A stretch of DNA of 64,000 nt from CAKVOD01 sp964489405 (GCA_964489405.1 CAZAYL010000001.1:1-64000), one strand, 5' to 3'; counted from the stretch's first letter, positions 21,379-30,650 are shown. A program made the numbers and translations. The notes: a model not told the origin generated them from the letters alone.

Positions 21379-24336
21379 ATGAATTATCAAAGATTTGTCG
21401 TGTTCTTAGTTTCATTGCTTATATGCGTCGCAATCGGCGTTACAACATATTATTTTATGAAAGATGAAGAATACATTTTTTTGCAGACACAAGAAGTTAA
21501 TGTCAATGTTGGGGAGAAGTTTAAACTTGAGTTTAAACACGACAACCCACTAAAAAGCACAAAAATTTCGTGGGAGATTCAAAACAAAGACTTGCTTTCA
21601 TATGACCAAGCAAGTGGAGTTTTCACAGCAAAATCAGGTGGTTCAACCGAAGTTTGGCTCAACACAACACGTCGTGGTTGGAAAGTCCAACGTTGTTTTG
21701 TCAAAATAGGGGACGGCACCGCGGAGAACCCTACAATCATCAAAGATTATAGTTCACTTGCGAATATCGATAGTAATGGGCATTATATTTTGGTTAGTGA
21801 TATCGACTTGCAAGGAAAAGATTGGGCACCGCTTTGCACAAGTGGCGCGTTTGCAGGAGAATTGAACGGCAACGGGCACACTATTAAGAATTTGACAATT
21901 AGTGCTAATGCAGAACTTATTAATGCAGGCTTGTTTGGAGAAATTACGTACACAGGCTATGTCCACGACCTTAAGCTTGACAATGTCAACATCAGTGGCA
22001 ACATTACAAATCTTGGTGCAGTCGCAGGCGTAAACAAAGGATTGATTGAGAAAGTTAGTGTAACAACCGCAAAGCTTAGTTCAATGCGCGAAACATCAAT
22101 TGCATACATTGGTGGTATTGCGGGGGTTGCATCGGCGGACGCTGGGAGCGTTACGACCGAACTCAACTATAGTACTTTTGGTAGAATTGACCGTTGCGGA
22201 GTTACTGACGCAGAACTCTTTGGTAGAGGTAACGCAAACGTGGGCGGTTTGACTGCCAAAGTCGAGGGCGGATTTGTCTTGAACAGCTATTTCATTGGCG
22301 AAATCAAGAGTACGGCGACGGATGACGTTGTCGGCGCAGGTATCACAGCAAACTTGATTGCAACAAAGAAATCTAACGCAAAACTCAAAGATAACTATGC
22401 CGTAGTCAGATTTACAAATATTGAAAGCAAAGCGGGCATTGTATTCACAAACAATTTTAGCGCTTATACAGATTCTACTACAAGCGCATTGATTTCCGAA
22501 AACATCATTTGGGGACAATACTATGACTTGAATGTTTGCAATGATAACAATGTGAAAGGAGTTGAAGATACTGGATACGCTGACTCAACAACATATGATG
22601 CACGCGTTCAGGACGGCAAAATTGTCGCGAAAGGCGTTTCGTCGGATTTCTTGAAACTCAAGGAGAGCGAACAAACTGCAATTTACAGCCACACAAATTA
22701 TAAAGGGCAAACAGGCGTAGAGAAAGATTATAATTATGATTTCCTTGTTACTTGGAAAATAAGTGCCGAAGAAAATGGCGGTTATCCAATGCTTCAAATG
22801 GGCGGAAAGGCGGATGACGGCATCATAAACATCACAGGTAGTGAAGAACCTAGTCCTATCGACCCGATAGAAGACGGCACATTGCACGATAAATTGCAAC
22901 AATGCAAAGAGGGCGAGAGAATTGTACTTGGTTCCGATGTAGACTGGGGTGGTAAAGATTGGGCTCCAATCGGAACTGAGGAAAATCCATTCAACGGAAT
23001 ACTTGAAGGACGTGGAACGGACGGCAAACAAATTACCATTAGCAACATCAATGTTGTCGGTGGAGAAGGCGGAGTCAAAGGTTTGTTTGGTGTTCTTGGC
23101 AGTAGTGCAAGAATCGAAAATATAGTTTTCAAAAATGTAAAAATCGAAAGTGCCGATAACTTTGAATATGTCGGCGTAATCGCTGGTAAAAATTACGGAA
23201 CACTTATCACTGTTGGCGTCATCGACTATAGCATTACAGGTGGCGTGAATATTGGCGGTGCGGTCGGTTATAATGGTGGCGTGCTTGACTATGTTGTTAT
23301 CAACAATATTAGTGAAGAAATCAAAGGTATCAATATTGAAAATAGCACAAATACCGAAAGAGTTGGTGGACTTGTTGCCGTTAACGCTGGCACAATTTCA
23401 GCATCAGAAAACGATGCGGAGTTTACAGTTCGAAAGAGTAATGACACAAGCACATTGGTCGGTGGACTTGTTGGCGAGAACAATGGGTACATCACTGAGT
23501 CGATTTGTAGATCTAACATCTTAATCAAGGCGTCTAATAGTCGTGTCGGTGGAATTGTCGGTTTGAACACAAGTAGTGTCAATAGAGTTGCGTACAAGGG
23601 TTCGATTACAGGGAACACAGACAATAGTGAAGTTTACGTTGCAGGTATTGCTGGTTATAACTTGAACGGTGGAAAGATTGAGAAGAGTTCTGCACAAGGA
23701 ACATTGACTGGCTACAACGTCGCAGGACTTGTCGGATACAACGCAAGCAATGAATCAAAAATTTCAGAATGCAACGTTATGAATATGACACTTATCGGCG
23801 AACAAGTTGGCGGGCTTGTTACCACAATGAGCCTTGGCAAAATGGAAAATTGTTCAGTTGTCGCAACCGCTAGAGGCTTGAGCAAAGACTCAACTAAAGC
23901 AGGGTTTGCAGTGGTCGTCGCAGGCGGAACGGACATCACTAGCAATGGAAATTGCGCGCGTGTCGAAAACTGCTTTGCAGGTGTTAAATATGAAGGAGAA
24001 GGTAGGAATTGGGCAGAAACAACGAGCAAAGTTCGCGTCAGCCTAGCTAACTCCAACGCACTCAAACAAGGTGGATTCATCAAAAATTGTATCTATGATT
24101 CAACCCTTGCAAAAGGTGCAAGCACGCAAGGTGGGTCGACAACAATTTTTGGAAATAACAACAGCGGTAATTATGACGGAAATAGATACGACAATCTTGA
24201 CGGACGCACATCAACCGCAGATTGCTATCTTGCATCAACATACAGCAAAGACAATAGAAATTGGGATAACGCTAACATTTGGACGCTTGGCAACAACGAA
24301 TATCCAAAAGTTAAAACCGCAAAAACAATCGACTAA
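21379..24336 (+). CDS. GLUG-repeat surface protein (985 aa)
   Basis: Exported protein built like a short version of the two giant proteins. Residues about 6-28 are a hydrophobic signal-anchor without a lipobox Cys, so it is probably membrane-anchored and not lipidated. Residues 33-110 form an Ig-like module. GLUG blocks start at about 111 (GDGTAENPTIIKDYSSL, then DIDLQGKDWAPL) and again at about 495 (DVDWGGKDWAPIGTEENPF). GGIVGLN/GGLVGEN repeats follow, and the tail ends NEYPKV, a common end of GLUG modules. AGGAGA precedes the ATG. Its terminator separates it from the AT-rich toxin-like cluster downstream. The substrate or ligand is unknown. Confidence 0.9.
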   Translation: MNYQRFVVFLVSLLICVAIGVTTYYFMKDEEYIFLQTQEVNVNVGEKFKLEFKHDNPLKSTKISWEIQNKDLLSYDQASGVFTAKSGGSTEVWLNTTRRGWKVQRCFVKIGDGTAENPTIIKDYSSLANIDSNGHYILVSDIDLQGKDWAPLCTSGAFAGELNGNGHTIKNLTISANAELINAGLFGEITYTGYVHDLKLDNVNISGNITNLGAVAGVNKGLIEKVSVTTAKLSSMRETSIAYIGGIAGVASADAGSVTTELNYSTFGRIDRCGVTDAELFGRGNANVGGLTAKVEGGFVLNSYFIGEIKSTATDDVVGAGITANLIATKKSNAKLKDNYAVVRFTNIESKAGIVFTNNFSAYTDSTTSALISENIIWGQYYDLNVCNDNNVKGVEDTGYADSTTYDARVQDGKIVAKGVSSDFLKLKESEQTAIYSHTNYKGQTGVEKDYNYDFLVTWKISAEENGGYPMLQMGGKADDGIINITGSEEPSPIDPIEDGTLHDKLQQCKEGERIVLGSDVDWGGKDWAPIGTEENPFNGILEGRGTDGKQITISNINVVGGEGGVKGLFGVLGSSARIENIVFKNVKIESADNFEYVGVIAGKNYGTLITVGVIDYSITGGVNIGGAVGYNGGVLDYVVINNISEEIKGINIENSTNTERVGGLVAVNAGTISASENDAEFTVRKSNDTSTLVGGLVGENNGYITESICRSNILIKASNSRVGGIVGLNTSSVNRVAYKGSITGNTDNSEVYVAGIAGYNLNGGKIEKSSAQGTLTGYNVAGLVGYNASNESKISECNVMNMTLIGEQVGGLVTTMSLGKMENCSVVATARGLSKDSTKAGFAVVVAGGTDITSNGNCARVENCFAGVKYEGEGRNWAETTSKVRVSLANSNALKQGGFIKNCIYDSTLAKGASTQGGSTTIFGNNNSGNYDGNRYDNLDGRTSTADCYLASTYSKDNRNWDNANIWTLGNNEYPKVKTAKTID

Positions 24337-24340
24337 CCCA

Positions 24341-24377
24341 AAAGAACTATGCACATCTACTGCATAGTTCTTTGTTT
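24341..24377 (+). terminator. Terminator of the 985-aa GLUG gene
   Basis: AAAGAACTATGCA (24341-24353) pairs perfectly with TGCATAGTTCTTT (24361-24373) over a 7-nt loop, five bases after the stop codon, followed by a short T-rich tail. Confidence 0.8.
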
Positions 24378-24443
24378 AGTGCTATTTAGTTCTATGTGTA
24401 TATACATTAAGTTAATATTTTACAAATATTCCCAAAAACAATA

Positions 24444-24472
24444 TTGACAAATTTGTTTCAGTGTGTTACAAT
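24444..24472 (+). promoter_or_regulatory. Promoter of the HNH-toxin-like cluster
   Basis: TTGACA (24444-24449) and TACAAT (24467-24472) are 17 bp apart, directly before the GGAGG ribosome binding site of the 24494 gene. Confidence 0.7.
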
Positions 24473-24493
24473 TATTGACGGAGGAATTAAAAT

Positions 24494-25744
24494 ATGCAGA
24501 AAATTATTAAATTGCGTTTTTCAGTTATATTAACAATTATTATTGCATTGGTTGTTGCATCTGTTTTTATATTCTCAGATTGGTTATCTGCTAGGATTGA
24601 AACAAAATTGCAACCAAATTATGATGCTGAAGTTATTCAAATAGATAGTGACACTTCTATCTATAATGATATAATGTCCCAATTCGATAGTCTTGAAGTT
24701 GACGAGAATGAACAAACGAGAATTGTCTCATCAACTTTTAGAATGTACGGTAGCACCATTGACGATATTCAGTACACAAGTACTGGGAATGATAATGAAG
24801 TTGAAATTACAGGGTTGACAACTTTAAATAAAGAAACTGACGAAGGTAGCGTTGAATTAGCTTTTGATTTTGGGGAATTTATTGAGCACATTAATGCTTC
24901 CTCTAATGTTTATTATGATGTTAATGGTAATTTAGTTGGAACAGTAATATTTGATGGGCAAGAATATGATGTTCAAGAAGTGCTTGTAGCAATGAATAAT
25001 GGTAACGTACAAGAATGTTGGTTTTGGTTAATAATCAAGATTGTTGTAGTTATTGTAAATGTTGTTGTAGCCGCGATTTCAGCGTATGATATTTTTAAGT
25101 ATCTAACTAGTGAGGAAGTTACTTTTAACGGTGTGCTTTGCATAGTTGGCGAAGGAATTTTAATGGCGGCAACAAGTTTTGTTGGTGGTGCTATTGCGGG
25201 GAGTTTAATAAAGTCTGGCATAAAAACTATCAAAAACGGCAAAAAGGTTTCCCAAAAGGTGAGTACTTTACTTGGAAGAAAAGCAGATAAACTCCTTGAT
25301 GAAAGCGTTAAAGTTGTAAAGTCTGGAAAGAGAAACAATGGCTTAACTTTTACTAATGATACTAACTTAAGAAAAGCCTATGCGCAAAGAAAAGAATTTA
25401 GCAAATATAACTTTACTGATAAATCTAAGGATGATTACATTGAAATCCACCACTTTGTCGAACAAAGACAATCTGGCGTAACATTTAAAGCGCAAGACAT
25501 ACATACCGACTTGAATTCGGTAGGCATTTCAAAATCATTGCATACAAAGATTTCAGCATTGTATTCATCATCGAAAAAATACAACAAAGAAATAGAGAAA
25601 ATTTTTGGTAAAGGGTATTTTGATGGGAAAACAACGTTTAGAGAGTTTGTTGGACAAAAAACGTATGAAGAGCAGTATGAAATAGGAATGAAAGTTTTTA
25701 AGTATTTCAATAAACAAGGCAATTATGTAAAATTGTTTTTATAA
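24494..25744 (+). CDS. Membrane-anchored protein with C-terminal HNH-type nuclease (toxin-like)
   Basis: Modular protein of 416 aa. Residues about 7-28 are a transmembrane or signal-anchor segment and 30-165 a polar extracellular-type region. Residues about 175-200 and 213-242 are very hydrophobic, the second rich in Gly/Ala like pre-toxin segments of polymorphic toxins. The last about 110 residues carry IEIHHFVEQ (H319, H320), then N341 and H350 in IHTDLNSVGISKSLHTKI. This HH...N...H arrangement is that of HNH/Endonuclease VII-fold nucleases found at toxin C-termini. A good GGAGG lies before the ATG. The gene is more AT-rich than its neighbours. The nuclease assignment rests on the motif only; a secreted antibacterial role is inference. 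Confidence 0.72.
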   Translation: MQKIIKLRFSVILTIIIALVVASVFIFSDWLSARIETKLQPNYDAEVIQIDSDTSIYNDIMSQFDSLEVDENEQTRIVSSTFRMYGSTIDDIQYTSTGNDNEVEITGLTTLNKETDEGSVELAFDFGEFIEHINASSNVYYDVNGNLVGTVIFDGQEYDVQEVLVAMNNGNVQECWFWLIIKIVVVIVNVVVAAISAYDIFKYLTSEEVTFNGVLCIVGEGILMAATSFVGGAIAGSLIKSGIKTIKNGKKVSQKVSTLLGRKADKLLDESVKVVKSGKRNNGLTFTNDTNLRKAYAQRKEFSKYNFTDKSKDDYIEIHHFVEQRQSGVTFKAQDIHTDLNSVGISKSLHTKISALYSSSKKYNKEIEKIFGKGYFDGKTTFREFVGQKTYEEQYEIGMKVFKYFNKQGNYVKLFL

Positions 25745-25770
25745 AAACATTCAATCAGGAAGGAATAGAT

Positions 25771-26394
25771 ATGGAAAAATATAAAATTGTGTACATTTAT
25801 AGTAATTGTGGCAATGCTATGTTCACGATAATGCATAAAGGAAATTGCCTATATCAAGGTCGTAGAGATGTAGGATTTAAAATGAAATGCGATAAAGTTG
25901 GTGAGGCATATGAAATGGTTCTTGAACCAGAGAATAAAAAGTCTTGTGCAAATCCCTATTGTCGAACAGTCAATCAAATTGACACAGATGATACTCAAAG
26001 ATTGGAAAATATTATTGAAGCAACTCACTTAATTATTGAAAATGCATTTTCGACTTTAGAAGAGCAAGAACACACAGTCGCAATTGGTGGCAGTTATTAT
26101 GTTAGTGGGTTGTATTATCAATTTGTATTGCAACACTTTGATGCAATAAAAAAATATTTTTCGGCAATGAAAGAAAACAAAATGTCAAAACAAATTAAAC
26201 AAATCATCAAGGATTACTCTGACAAAAACGAATTTTTTATGCTTTATCGTCCAGAAGAGATTATTGCTATGCACAAAAAGGAGTATTCAATTTTTGCTTC
26301 TAAGAAAAAAATTTTGGATGATTTGCAAGCTAAATTGAAGAATGATTCAAAAAATGCCTTAGCGCAAATTGAGCAAGATATTGAAAAGAATTAA
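25771..26394 (+). CDS. Unknown cytosolic protein (207 aa), possible immunity protein
   Basis: No family recognised. There is no signal peptide or membrane segment. The N-terminal 75 residues look like a small beta-rich domain with four cysteines (NCG, NCLY, SCANPYC), and residues about 85-207 look largely helical with a Lys/Glu-rich, coiled-coil-like end. It lies 26 bp behind the nuclease gene with AGGAAGG before the ATG and shares its AT-rich composition, so it is co-transcribed. Position directly after a toxin-like nuclease fits a cognate immunity protein, but nothing in the sequence proves this. Confidence 0.7.
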   Translation: MEKYKIVYIYSNCGNAMFTIMHKGNCLYQGRRDVGFKMKCDKVGEAYEMVLEPENKKSCANPYCRTVNQIDTDDTQRLENIIEATHLIIENAFSTLEEQEHTVAIGGSYYVSGLYYQFVLQHFDAIKKYFSAMKENKMSKQIKQIIKDYSDKNEFFMLYRPEEIIAMHKKEYSIFASKKKILDDLQAKLKNDSKNALAQIEQDIEKN

Positions 26395-26429
26395 GAATAA
26401 TGCGCGTTTTTAAAAGTAGTGAGGGGGTT

Positions 26430-27122
26430 ATGATGTACGAGAGAAAGTCAAGCCTATGGCTTGACATTATAGAAATTTTATCTTTGATAGTAGTTGTATG
26501 TTTTTCGGTTATAATTATTTTTCAATCTAAAATAGATGAGAACAAAGCATATGAGTATTTGTCGCAATGTGTCTGCGTGGATATCAACTACACTGATGGA
26601 ACTAGTGCAAAAGGCACTGCTGTTCTTATTAGTAAAACTGAAGCAGTTTCAGTGGCACACCTATTTGATAAGGAAATATCAAGAATTACTTGTCAAGTTT
26701 ATAATTCACAAATTTCATTTACTATGGAAGTTGAAAAAATAGACAAGGTGCTTGACTTGGCAAAATTACGTGTAATCGACTTTAATGGGAATATTAAGAA
26801 AATTAAATTTTGTGACAAAAAAGACATTAATTATGCTAATAAAATCGTAAAGTTCGGCAATTCTTTAGGCTATGGAATTTCTGCTAGTGAAGGGATTGTA
26901 TCTAACCCTTATGTGAAAATTGAGATTGATGGGAATCAAAGAGAATTAATCAATATTTCACAACCTATATGCGGTGGAGATAGTGGAGGTGGCGTGTTTA
27001 CAACAAGCGGCAAATTAATTGGCTTGATTTCTTTTAAAACCACACCTGCAACTGCGCCAACAGATAATTTATCATACATTATTCCTAGTTATGTTATAAA
27101 ACAATTTTTAACAATTAATTAA
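26430..27122 (+). CDS. Membrane-anchored trypsin-like serine protease
   Basis: S1-family (trypsin/HtrA-like) peptidase without a PDZ domain, about 230 aa. One transmembrane helix near the N-terminus (IIEILSLIVVVCFSVIIIF) places the protease domain outside the cell. The triad is visible: His in VSVAHLFD, Asp in VLDLAKLRV, Ser in ICGGDSGGGVF. An open frame begins at ATG 26400, but only the ATGs at 26430 and 26433 follow a strong GAGGGGG (26421-26427), so one of these is the likely start. It is third in the AT-rich cluster; cleavage of the toxin-like protein or of a surface protein is possible but unproven. Confidence 0.85.
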   Translation: MMYERKSSLWLDIIEILSLIVVVCFSVIIIFQSKIDENKAYEYLSQCVCVDINYTDGTSAKGTAVLISKTEAVSVAHLFDKEISRITCQVYNSQISFTMEVEKIDKVLDLAKLRVIDFNGNIKKIKFCDKKDINYANKIVKFGNSLGYGISASEGIVSNPYVKIEIDGNQRELINISQPICGGDSGGGVFTTSGKLIGLISFKTTPATAPTDNLSYIIPSYVIKQFLTIN

Positions 27123-27156
27123 TAAAATTTCTTTTATAATTTGCAAAATTAATTTA

Positions 27157-27196
27157 AAAAAAATCTTCTACGTCATTTGTACATAGAGGATTTTTT
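27157..27196 (+). terminator. Bidirectional terminator between protease and degV genes
   Basis: AAAAAATCTTCTA pairs with TAGAGGATTTTTT (one T-G wobble) around a short extended stem and a CATTTGT loop. It lies between two convergent genes and has A-runs and T-runs on both sides. Confidence 0.8.
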
Positions 27197-27200
27197 CTGT

Positions 27201-28049
27201 CTAGTTTTGCAAGTACAAAATGCCGATTGTGTTTTCGCCACAATGGCTAGCAACGGTCGCGCCCGCGGTTGTCAAATAAATGTTTTGGAAATTGCCAAGT
27301 TTCTTGACAGTGTCGATGGCGTTGTTCAAAACCGCCTCGCTTGCCGTCGTGTATGTGATAAAACAACAGTGGTCGTCATAGTCAGGATATTGCTTTAGAA
27401 TGTCTTCCATATAAGTCTTGACACATTCTTCAAATTTTCCACGATATTTGCTATCAACACCCATTTTGCCATTATGCACGCCGATGTGAACCTTTAATCT
27501 CAAAAGATTCGCGCCAAACATTTGCACCGCGCTACACCTACCGCCCTTGTAAAGCAGTTTAAGATTATCCAAGATAAATGAGCATTCGGGCTTATCTTGT
27601 TTTGCAAGTAATTGTACGGTGTTAAAAATCTCTTGCGCGTCCTTGCCCGAATCTGCAAGTCTGCGCGCCTTGATAGCAAGTAGGGCAATAGCAGTCGACA
27701 AGCAACGGCTATCAACAACGTAAACGTTTTTAAATTCCTTGCTCGCCTGCACCGCAAAATTGTAGCAAGAACTCATTTCGCTTGAAATTGTAAAGTGAAT
27801 TATTGCGGTGTCGTCGTTTGCAATTTTGCCAAAAAATTCCTTGTATCTCTCCACGCTAACCGCGCCCGTTTTTGGCAAGTTTTTCGTCTTTTTGATGTAT
27901 TCAAAAATCTCATTCGTCGAAATATCTACTCCGTCAATGTAGTCTTTGTCGCCAAGCGTAATCATCAACCCGATTGTCTTGATGTCGTATTTTTGTTTTA
28001 ACTCTTGAGTTATGTCAATAGTACTATCTGCAGTGATTTGTATGTTCAT
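27201..28049 (-). CDS. DegV family fatty-acid-binding protein
   Basis: DegV/FakB-type protein of 282 aa that binds a fatty acid in the cytosol; FakB members present it to the FakA kinase. The N-terminus IQITADSTIDI, then LPKTGAVSVERY, FTISSEMSS, VVDSRCLSTA and LYKGGRCS are family signatures. An open frame extends seven codons upstream to 28070, but GAGGAG inside that extension sits six bases before the ATG at 28049, which is therefore chosen. It follows the SGNH hydrolase gene by 13 bp in one operon. No FakA kinase is in the window. Confidence 0.9.
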   Translation of the reverse strand: MNIQITADSTIDITQELKQKYDIKTIGLMITLGDKDYIDGVDISTNEIFEYIKKTKNLPKTGAVSVERYKEFFGKIANDDTAIIHFTISSEMSSCYNFAVQASKEFKNVYVVDSRCLSTAIALLAIKARRLADSGKDAQEIFNTVQLLAKQDKPECSFILDNLKLLYKGGRCSAVQMFGANLLRLKVHIGVHNGKMGVDSKYRGKFEECVKTYMEDILKQYPDYDDHCCFITYTTASEAVLNNAIDTVKKLGNFQNIYLTTAGATVASHCGENTIGILYLQN

Positions 28050-28062
28050 TTTCATCTCCTCA

Positions 28063-28920
28063 TCAAACATTTTTTACTTGCTCAGTTGCCATAGTCAAAT
28101 TGTCAACCTTGCATTTTGCTTTGCTAGCTTTTTTAGTTTCTTTTGCAATATTTTCTACTTTTTCTTTCTTAATTTTCTGTGTTTTGGCATTTGCTTTTTT
28201 CGCATATTCTTTGACTTCAACTTTGCTCTTTTTCTTTTTTGTCCTTTTCTCAAAGTATTCACTAAAAGTTTGCACAATCAATTTTTGTCCTGCAACATTT
28301 GGATGAATACCATCCTCGCAAATTAGATTTTCAAGGTCATTCGACTGCAAAAATTTACTTCGCACATCAACAAGGTCAACATTCTGCTCGCGCGCAATCT
28401 TAACAATCTCATTAGAGTAGAGTTCGTGTCGTCTATAAATAATTTGTACATCGCCCAAAAATTCCTTTATGTTTTGCGAATCATTTCCAAGCGAAACAAT
28501 GAAATTGAAATAGCGCTCAGCAATAATAGGGGGTAAAGTCATCAAAATAGGACGGATTTTCTTTTTCTTCAAAAGTGCAATCATCGACTGTAGGTCATTG
28601 CGAAATTCCGCCAAAACCGTCTTTGGCAAGTTGTCCTTGCTAGGATTTTTTGAGACTTGCTCCCAAAAATAATCACTATCATTTCCGCCGTATTCCAACA
28701 CCACGCCACGAACGCCCTTGCAAGATTGCAGAAATTTTTCAAGGTTAATTCGCCCGCTCTCAATGCAATTTCCCATTTTGGAAAAATTTTCAAGTTCAAT
28801 GTCAAGCGTATTTTCAATTCCGCTCCAGTCGATTTCCTTTGAGATGTGATATCGCTTGTCTTCGCCATAAATCACACCCTTAAGTATAGAATCGCCAAAC
28901 AACGCAACTTTTTTAGTCAT
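28063..28920 (-). CDS. SGNH/GDSL hydrolase with lysine-rich tail
   Basis: Predicted esterase or lipase-like hydrolase of 285 aa. Block I is VALFGDSI (catalytic Ser in GDS), block III LEYGGNDSDYF (Asn), and block V CEDGIHPN (Asp/His). The core ends near residue 220. The last about 65 residues are an unusual Lys/Ala/Glu-rich basic tail (KKKKSKVEVKEYAKK and similar) that could bind nucleic acid or the anionic membrane. There is no signal peptide, so a cytosolic location is likely. GAGG precedes the ATG and a good promoter lies at 28982-29010. It shares an operon with degV, suggesting lipid metabolism. Confidence 0.85.
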   Translation of the reverse strand: MTKKVALFGDSILKGVIYGEDKRYHISKEIDWSGIENTLDIELENFSKMGNCIESGRINLEKFLQSCKGVRGVVLEYGGNDSDYFWEQVSKNPSKDNLPKTVLAEFRNDLQSMIALLKKKKIRPILMTLPPIIAERYFNFIVSLGNDSQNIKEFLGDVQIIYRRHELYSNEIVKIAREQNVDLVDVRSKFLQSNDLENLICEDGIHPNVAGQKLIVQTFSEYFEKRTKKKKSKVEVKEYAKKANAKTQKIKKEKVENIAKETKKASKAKCKVDNLTMATEQVKNV

Positions 28921-28981
28921 AGACTACCTCGCATAACCTAAATTGTAATATTTAAAGTCATACAATCTAGTATTTATTACT

Positions 28982-29010
28982 ATATTACACGATAATAATA
29001 AAAATGTCAA
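28982..29010 (-). promoter_or_regulatory. Promoter of the SGNH hydrolase-degV operon
   Basis: On the minus strand, TTGACA (29010-29005) and TAATAT (28987-28982) are 17 bp apart. Confidence 0.65.
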
Positions 29011-29029
29011 CTACTTTGTATAAATATTC

Positions 29030-29058
29030 TTGCATTTTTAAAAATTTTATGTTACTAT
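29030..29058 (+). promoter_or_regulatory. Promoter of the DUF1836 gene
   Basis: TTGCAT (29030-29035) and TACTAT (29053-29058) are 17 bp apart. A leader of about 120 nt precedes the start at 29184; no riboswitch is recognised in it. Confidence 0.5.
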
Positions 29059-29183
29059 ATTAGCGAAATAAAGTTGTGAGTATTAAATTTGCAAAAATTG
29101 CATTGTTTTATATAACTAGCAAATTTTACAACATATTGTAACAAAAAAATAAATTATAGTCAATTATGTGAAAGGAGAAACAA

Positions 29184-29702
29184 ATGGGAATAGCCGAAAA
29201 TTTGAAAGAATTTGAGCAAAATTTGAAAGAATACAAAATTCCACGATATGAAGAACTGCCCGACATCGAACTTTATATGGACCAAGTCGTCGCGCTCCTA
29301 AATAAAAATTTCAAACTTCTTTCAAATGAAGAAACTTTTTTGACCCCATCAATGATAAATAATTACGTCAAGTTTGGATTAATTCCCGCGCCAAACGGCA
29401 AAAGATATTCGCGTAGGCACCTTTGCTATATGATTGCACTGTGTTTTTTGAAGCAAATTTTGAGTATGAACGAAATCAAAATTCTTGAACAACAAATGAT
29501 TAGTTTAAGCAACGAATTGCACGCATACAATCTGCTTTGCACGCAACTTGAGAATGCTTTCCAAAGTTGTTGCAACCAAACAAGCAATAATTTTGACAGC
29601 GTGCCATTCGAGCACCTGAGTCTTGCATATTGCGCGCAAGCAATCGCAAACAAACTCCACGCGCAAAAAATTATTGAAATCACACGCGCTTGTCAACAAT
29701 AA
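29184..29702 (+). CDS. DUF1836 domain protein (MerR-like DNA-binding regulator)
   Basis: Small Firmicutes protein of 172 aa. The N-terminal half (IPRYEELPDIELYMDQVV, FLTPSMINNYVKFGLIPAP, RYSRRHLCYMIALCFLKQIL) matches the DUF1836 pattern, which has a MerR-like winged helix that reads DNA. The C-terminal half is helical with several cysteines. GAAAGGAG precedes the ATG. Its target is unknown. The next gene starts 45 bp downstream and probably shares the transcript. Confidence 0.85.
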   Translation: MGIAENLKEFEQNLKEYKIPRYEELPDIELYMDQVVALLNKNFKLLSNEETFLTPSMINNYVKFGLIPAPNGKRYSRRHLCYMIALCFLKQILSMNEIKILEQQMISLSNELHAYNLLCTQLENAFQSCCNQTSNNFDSVPFEHLSLAYCAQAIANKLHAQKIIEITRACQQ

Positions 29703-29747
29703 TTGACAAACGCTCACTCTATCATAAACATACACTAGGAGCATAAT

Positions 29748-30011
29748 ATGATACATTCACTTGCTGGCGGAGATATACGAGGTGAGCAATTTTTTGATTT
29801 TGCCAAAGTCGAAATACTCGATGGCACAAACATCGGCGACATCCGTTGGTACACTTTTTCAATCTTTGACCTACAAGTGGGGGATATCGTAGCAGTTCAA
29901 AACGGCTACCTAACGGCAAAAGGCAAAGTTTTGCAAATTGATAGGCGCGTTTCATCATTCAGCGCACCCATACCCCCAAAGCACGCCAAAGAAATATTGT
30001 ATAAATTATAA
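29748..30011 (+). CDS. Small unknown protein (87 aa)
   Basis: Unrecognised. It looks like an all-beta, OB/SH3-like fold (VGDIVAVQNGYLTAKGKVLQID), has no signal peptide, and ends just before a terminator. TAGGAG eight bases before the ATG supports it as a real gene. It probably forms one transcription unit with the DUF1836 gene. Confidence 0.7.
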   Translation: MIHSLAGGDIRGEQFFDFAKVEILDGTNIGDIRWYTFSIFDLQVGDIVAVQNGYLTAKGKVLQIDRRVSSFSAPIPPKHAKEILYKL

Positions 30012-30037
30012 AAAACGCACTAAATCGGTGCGTTTTT
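30011..30037 (+). terminator. Terminator after the 87-aa gene (shared with tetR)
   Basis: AAAAACGCAC (30011-30020) pairs with GTGCGTTTTT (30028-30037) around a 7-nt loop. It overlaps the stop codon region and can act for the convergent tetR gene too. Confidence 0.85.
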
Positions 30038-30050
30038 AAATAAATTTGTT

Positions 30051-30644
30051 TCAATTTTGTTTTAGAAATAATTTCTCGTCCAAAACGCCGTCGAGAAATT
30101 CGAGTATTTGCGCTTTGCTCGTTTTGCCGTTGTGAAACAAATACCACTCGCCAAGCGACGCAAACGCCCCCGTCAAATACGCCGAAATTGCATCTTTAGG
30201 CAATTTATAATTGCAGTTTGAATTATTTTCATTCAAAATAAATTTGATGTTTTGTTGCATTGTCTCCATAATTTGCAAAATGATATCGCTTGATTTTATA
30301 TTGTCGACAATATTTATCAAAAAATCACGCTTATCATCCACAAAATCAAGCACATTGCTAGCAAGTGCAAGATAAAAAGCCTTCTCGCAGTCATAATTTT
30401 CTTTCAAACACTTGTTGACAATATTGTCGCGCAATTCGCTAATGGCAAAAGTGAGCAAATGAAATTTACTCTCAAAGTGCTTGTAAAAAGTCGTCCTATG
30501 TACCATTGCCTTGTCGCAAATGTCATTGACATTGATTTTTTCAAAAGGAGTGGTCATCAGCATTTCAAAAAGAGCGTTGCTGAGCATTTTGCGCGTTCTA
30601 ACTGTGCGCAAATCTTCCTTAATCTCAAAGTTTTCATTTTCCAT
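30051..30644 (-). CDS. TetR/AcrR family transcriptional regulator
   Basis: Repressor-type DNA-binding protein of 197 aa. The N-terminal helix-turn-helix is clear: RTRKMLSNALFEMLMTTPFEKINVNDICDKAMVHRTTFYKHFESKFHLL in two parts, about residues 16-65. The C-terminal half (LTGAFASLGEWYLFHNGK) is the TetR_C_8-like, DhaS-type ligand domain. It is divergent from thrS with its own promoter at 30651-30679. The ligand is unknown. No neighbouring transporter marks an obvious target. Confidence 0.9.
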   Translation of the reverse strand: MENENFEIKEDLRTVRTRKMLSNALFEMLMTTPFEKINVNDICDKAMVHRTTFYKHFESKFHLLTFAISELRDNIVNKCLKENYDCEKAFYLALASNVLDFVDDKRDFLINIVDNIKSSDIILQIMETMQQNIKFILNENNSNCNYKLPKDAISAYLTGAFASLGEWYLFHNGKTSKAQILEFLDGVLDEKLFLKQN

Positions 30645-30650
30645 ATTTCT

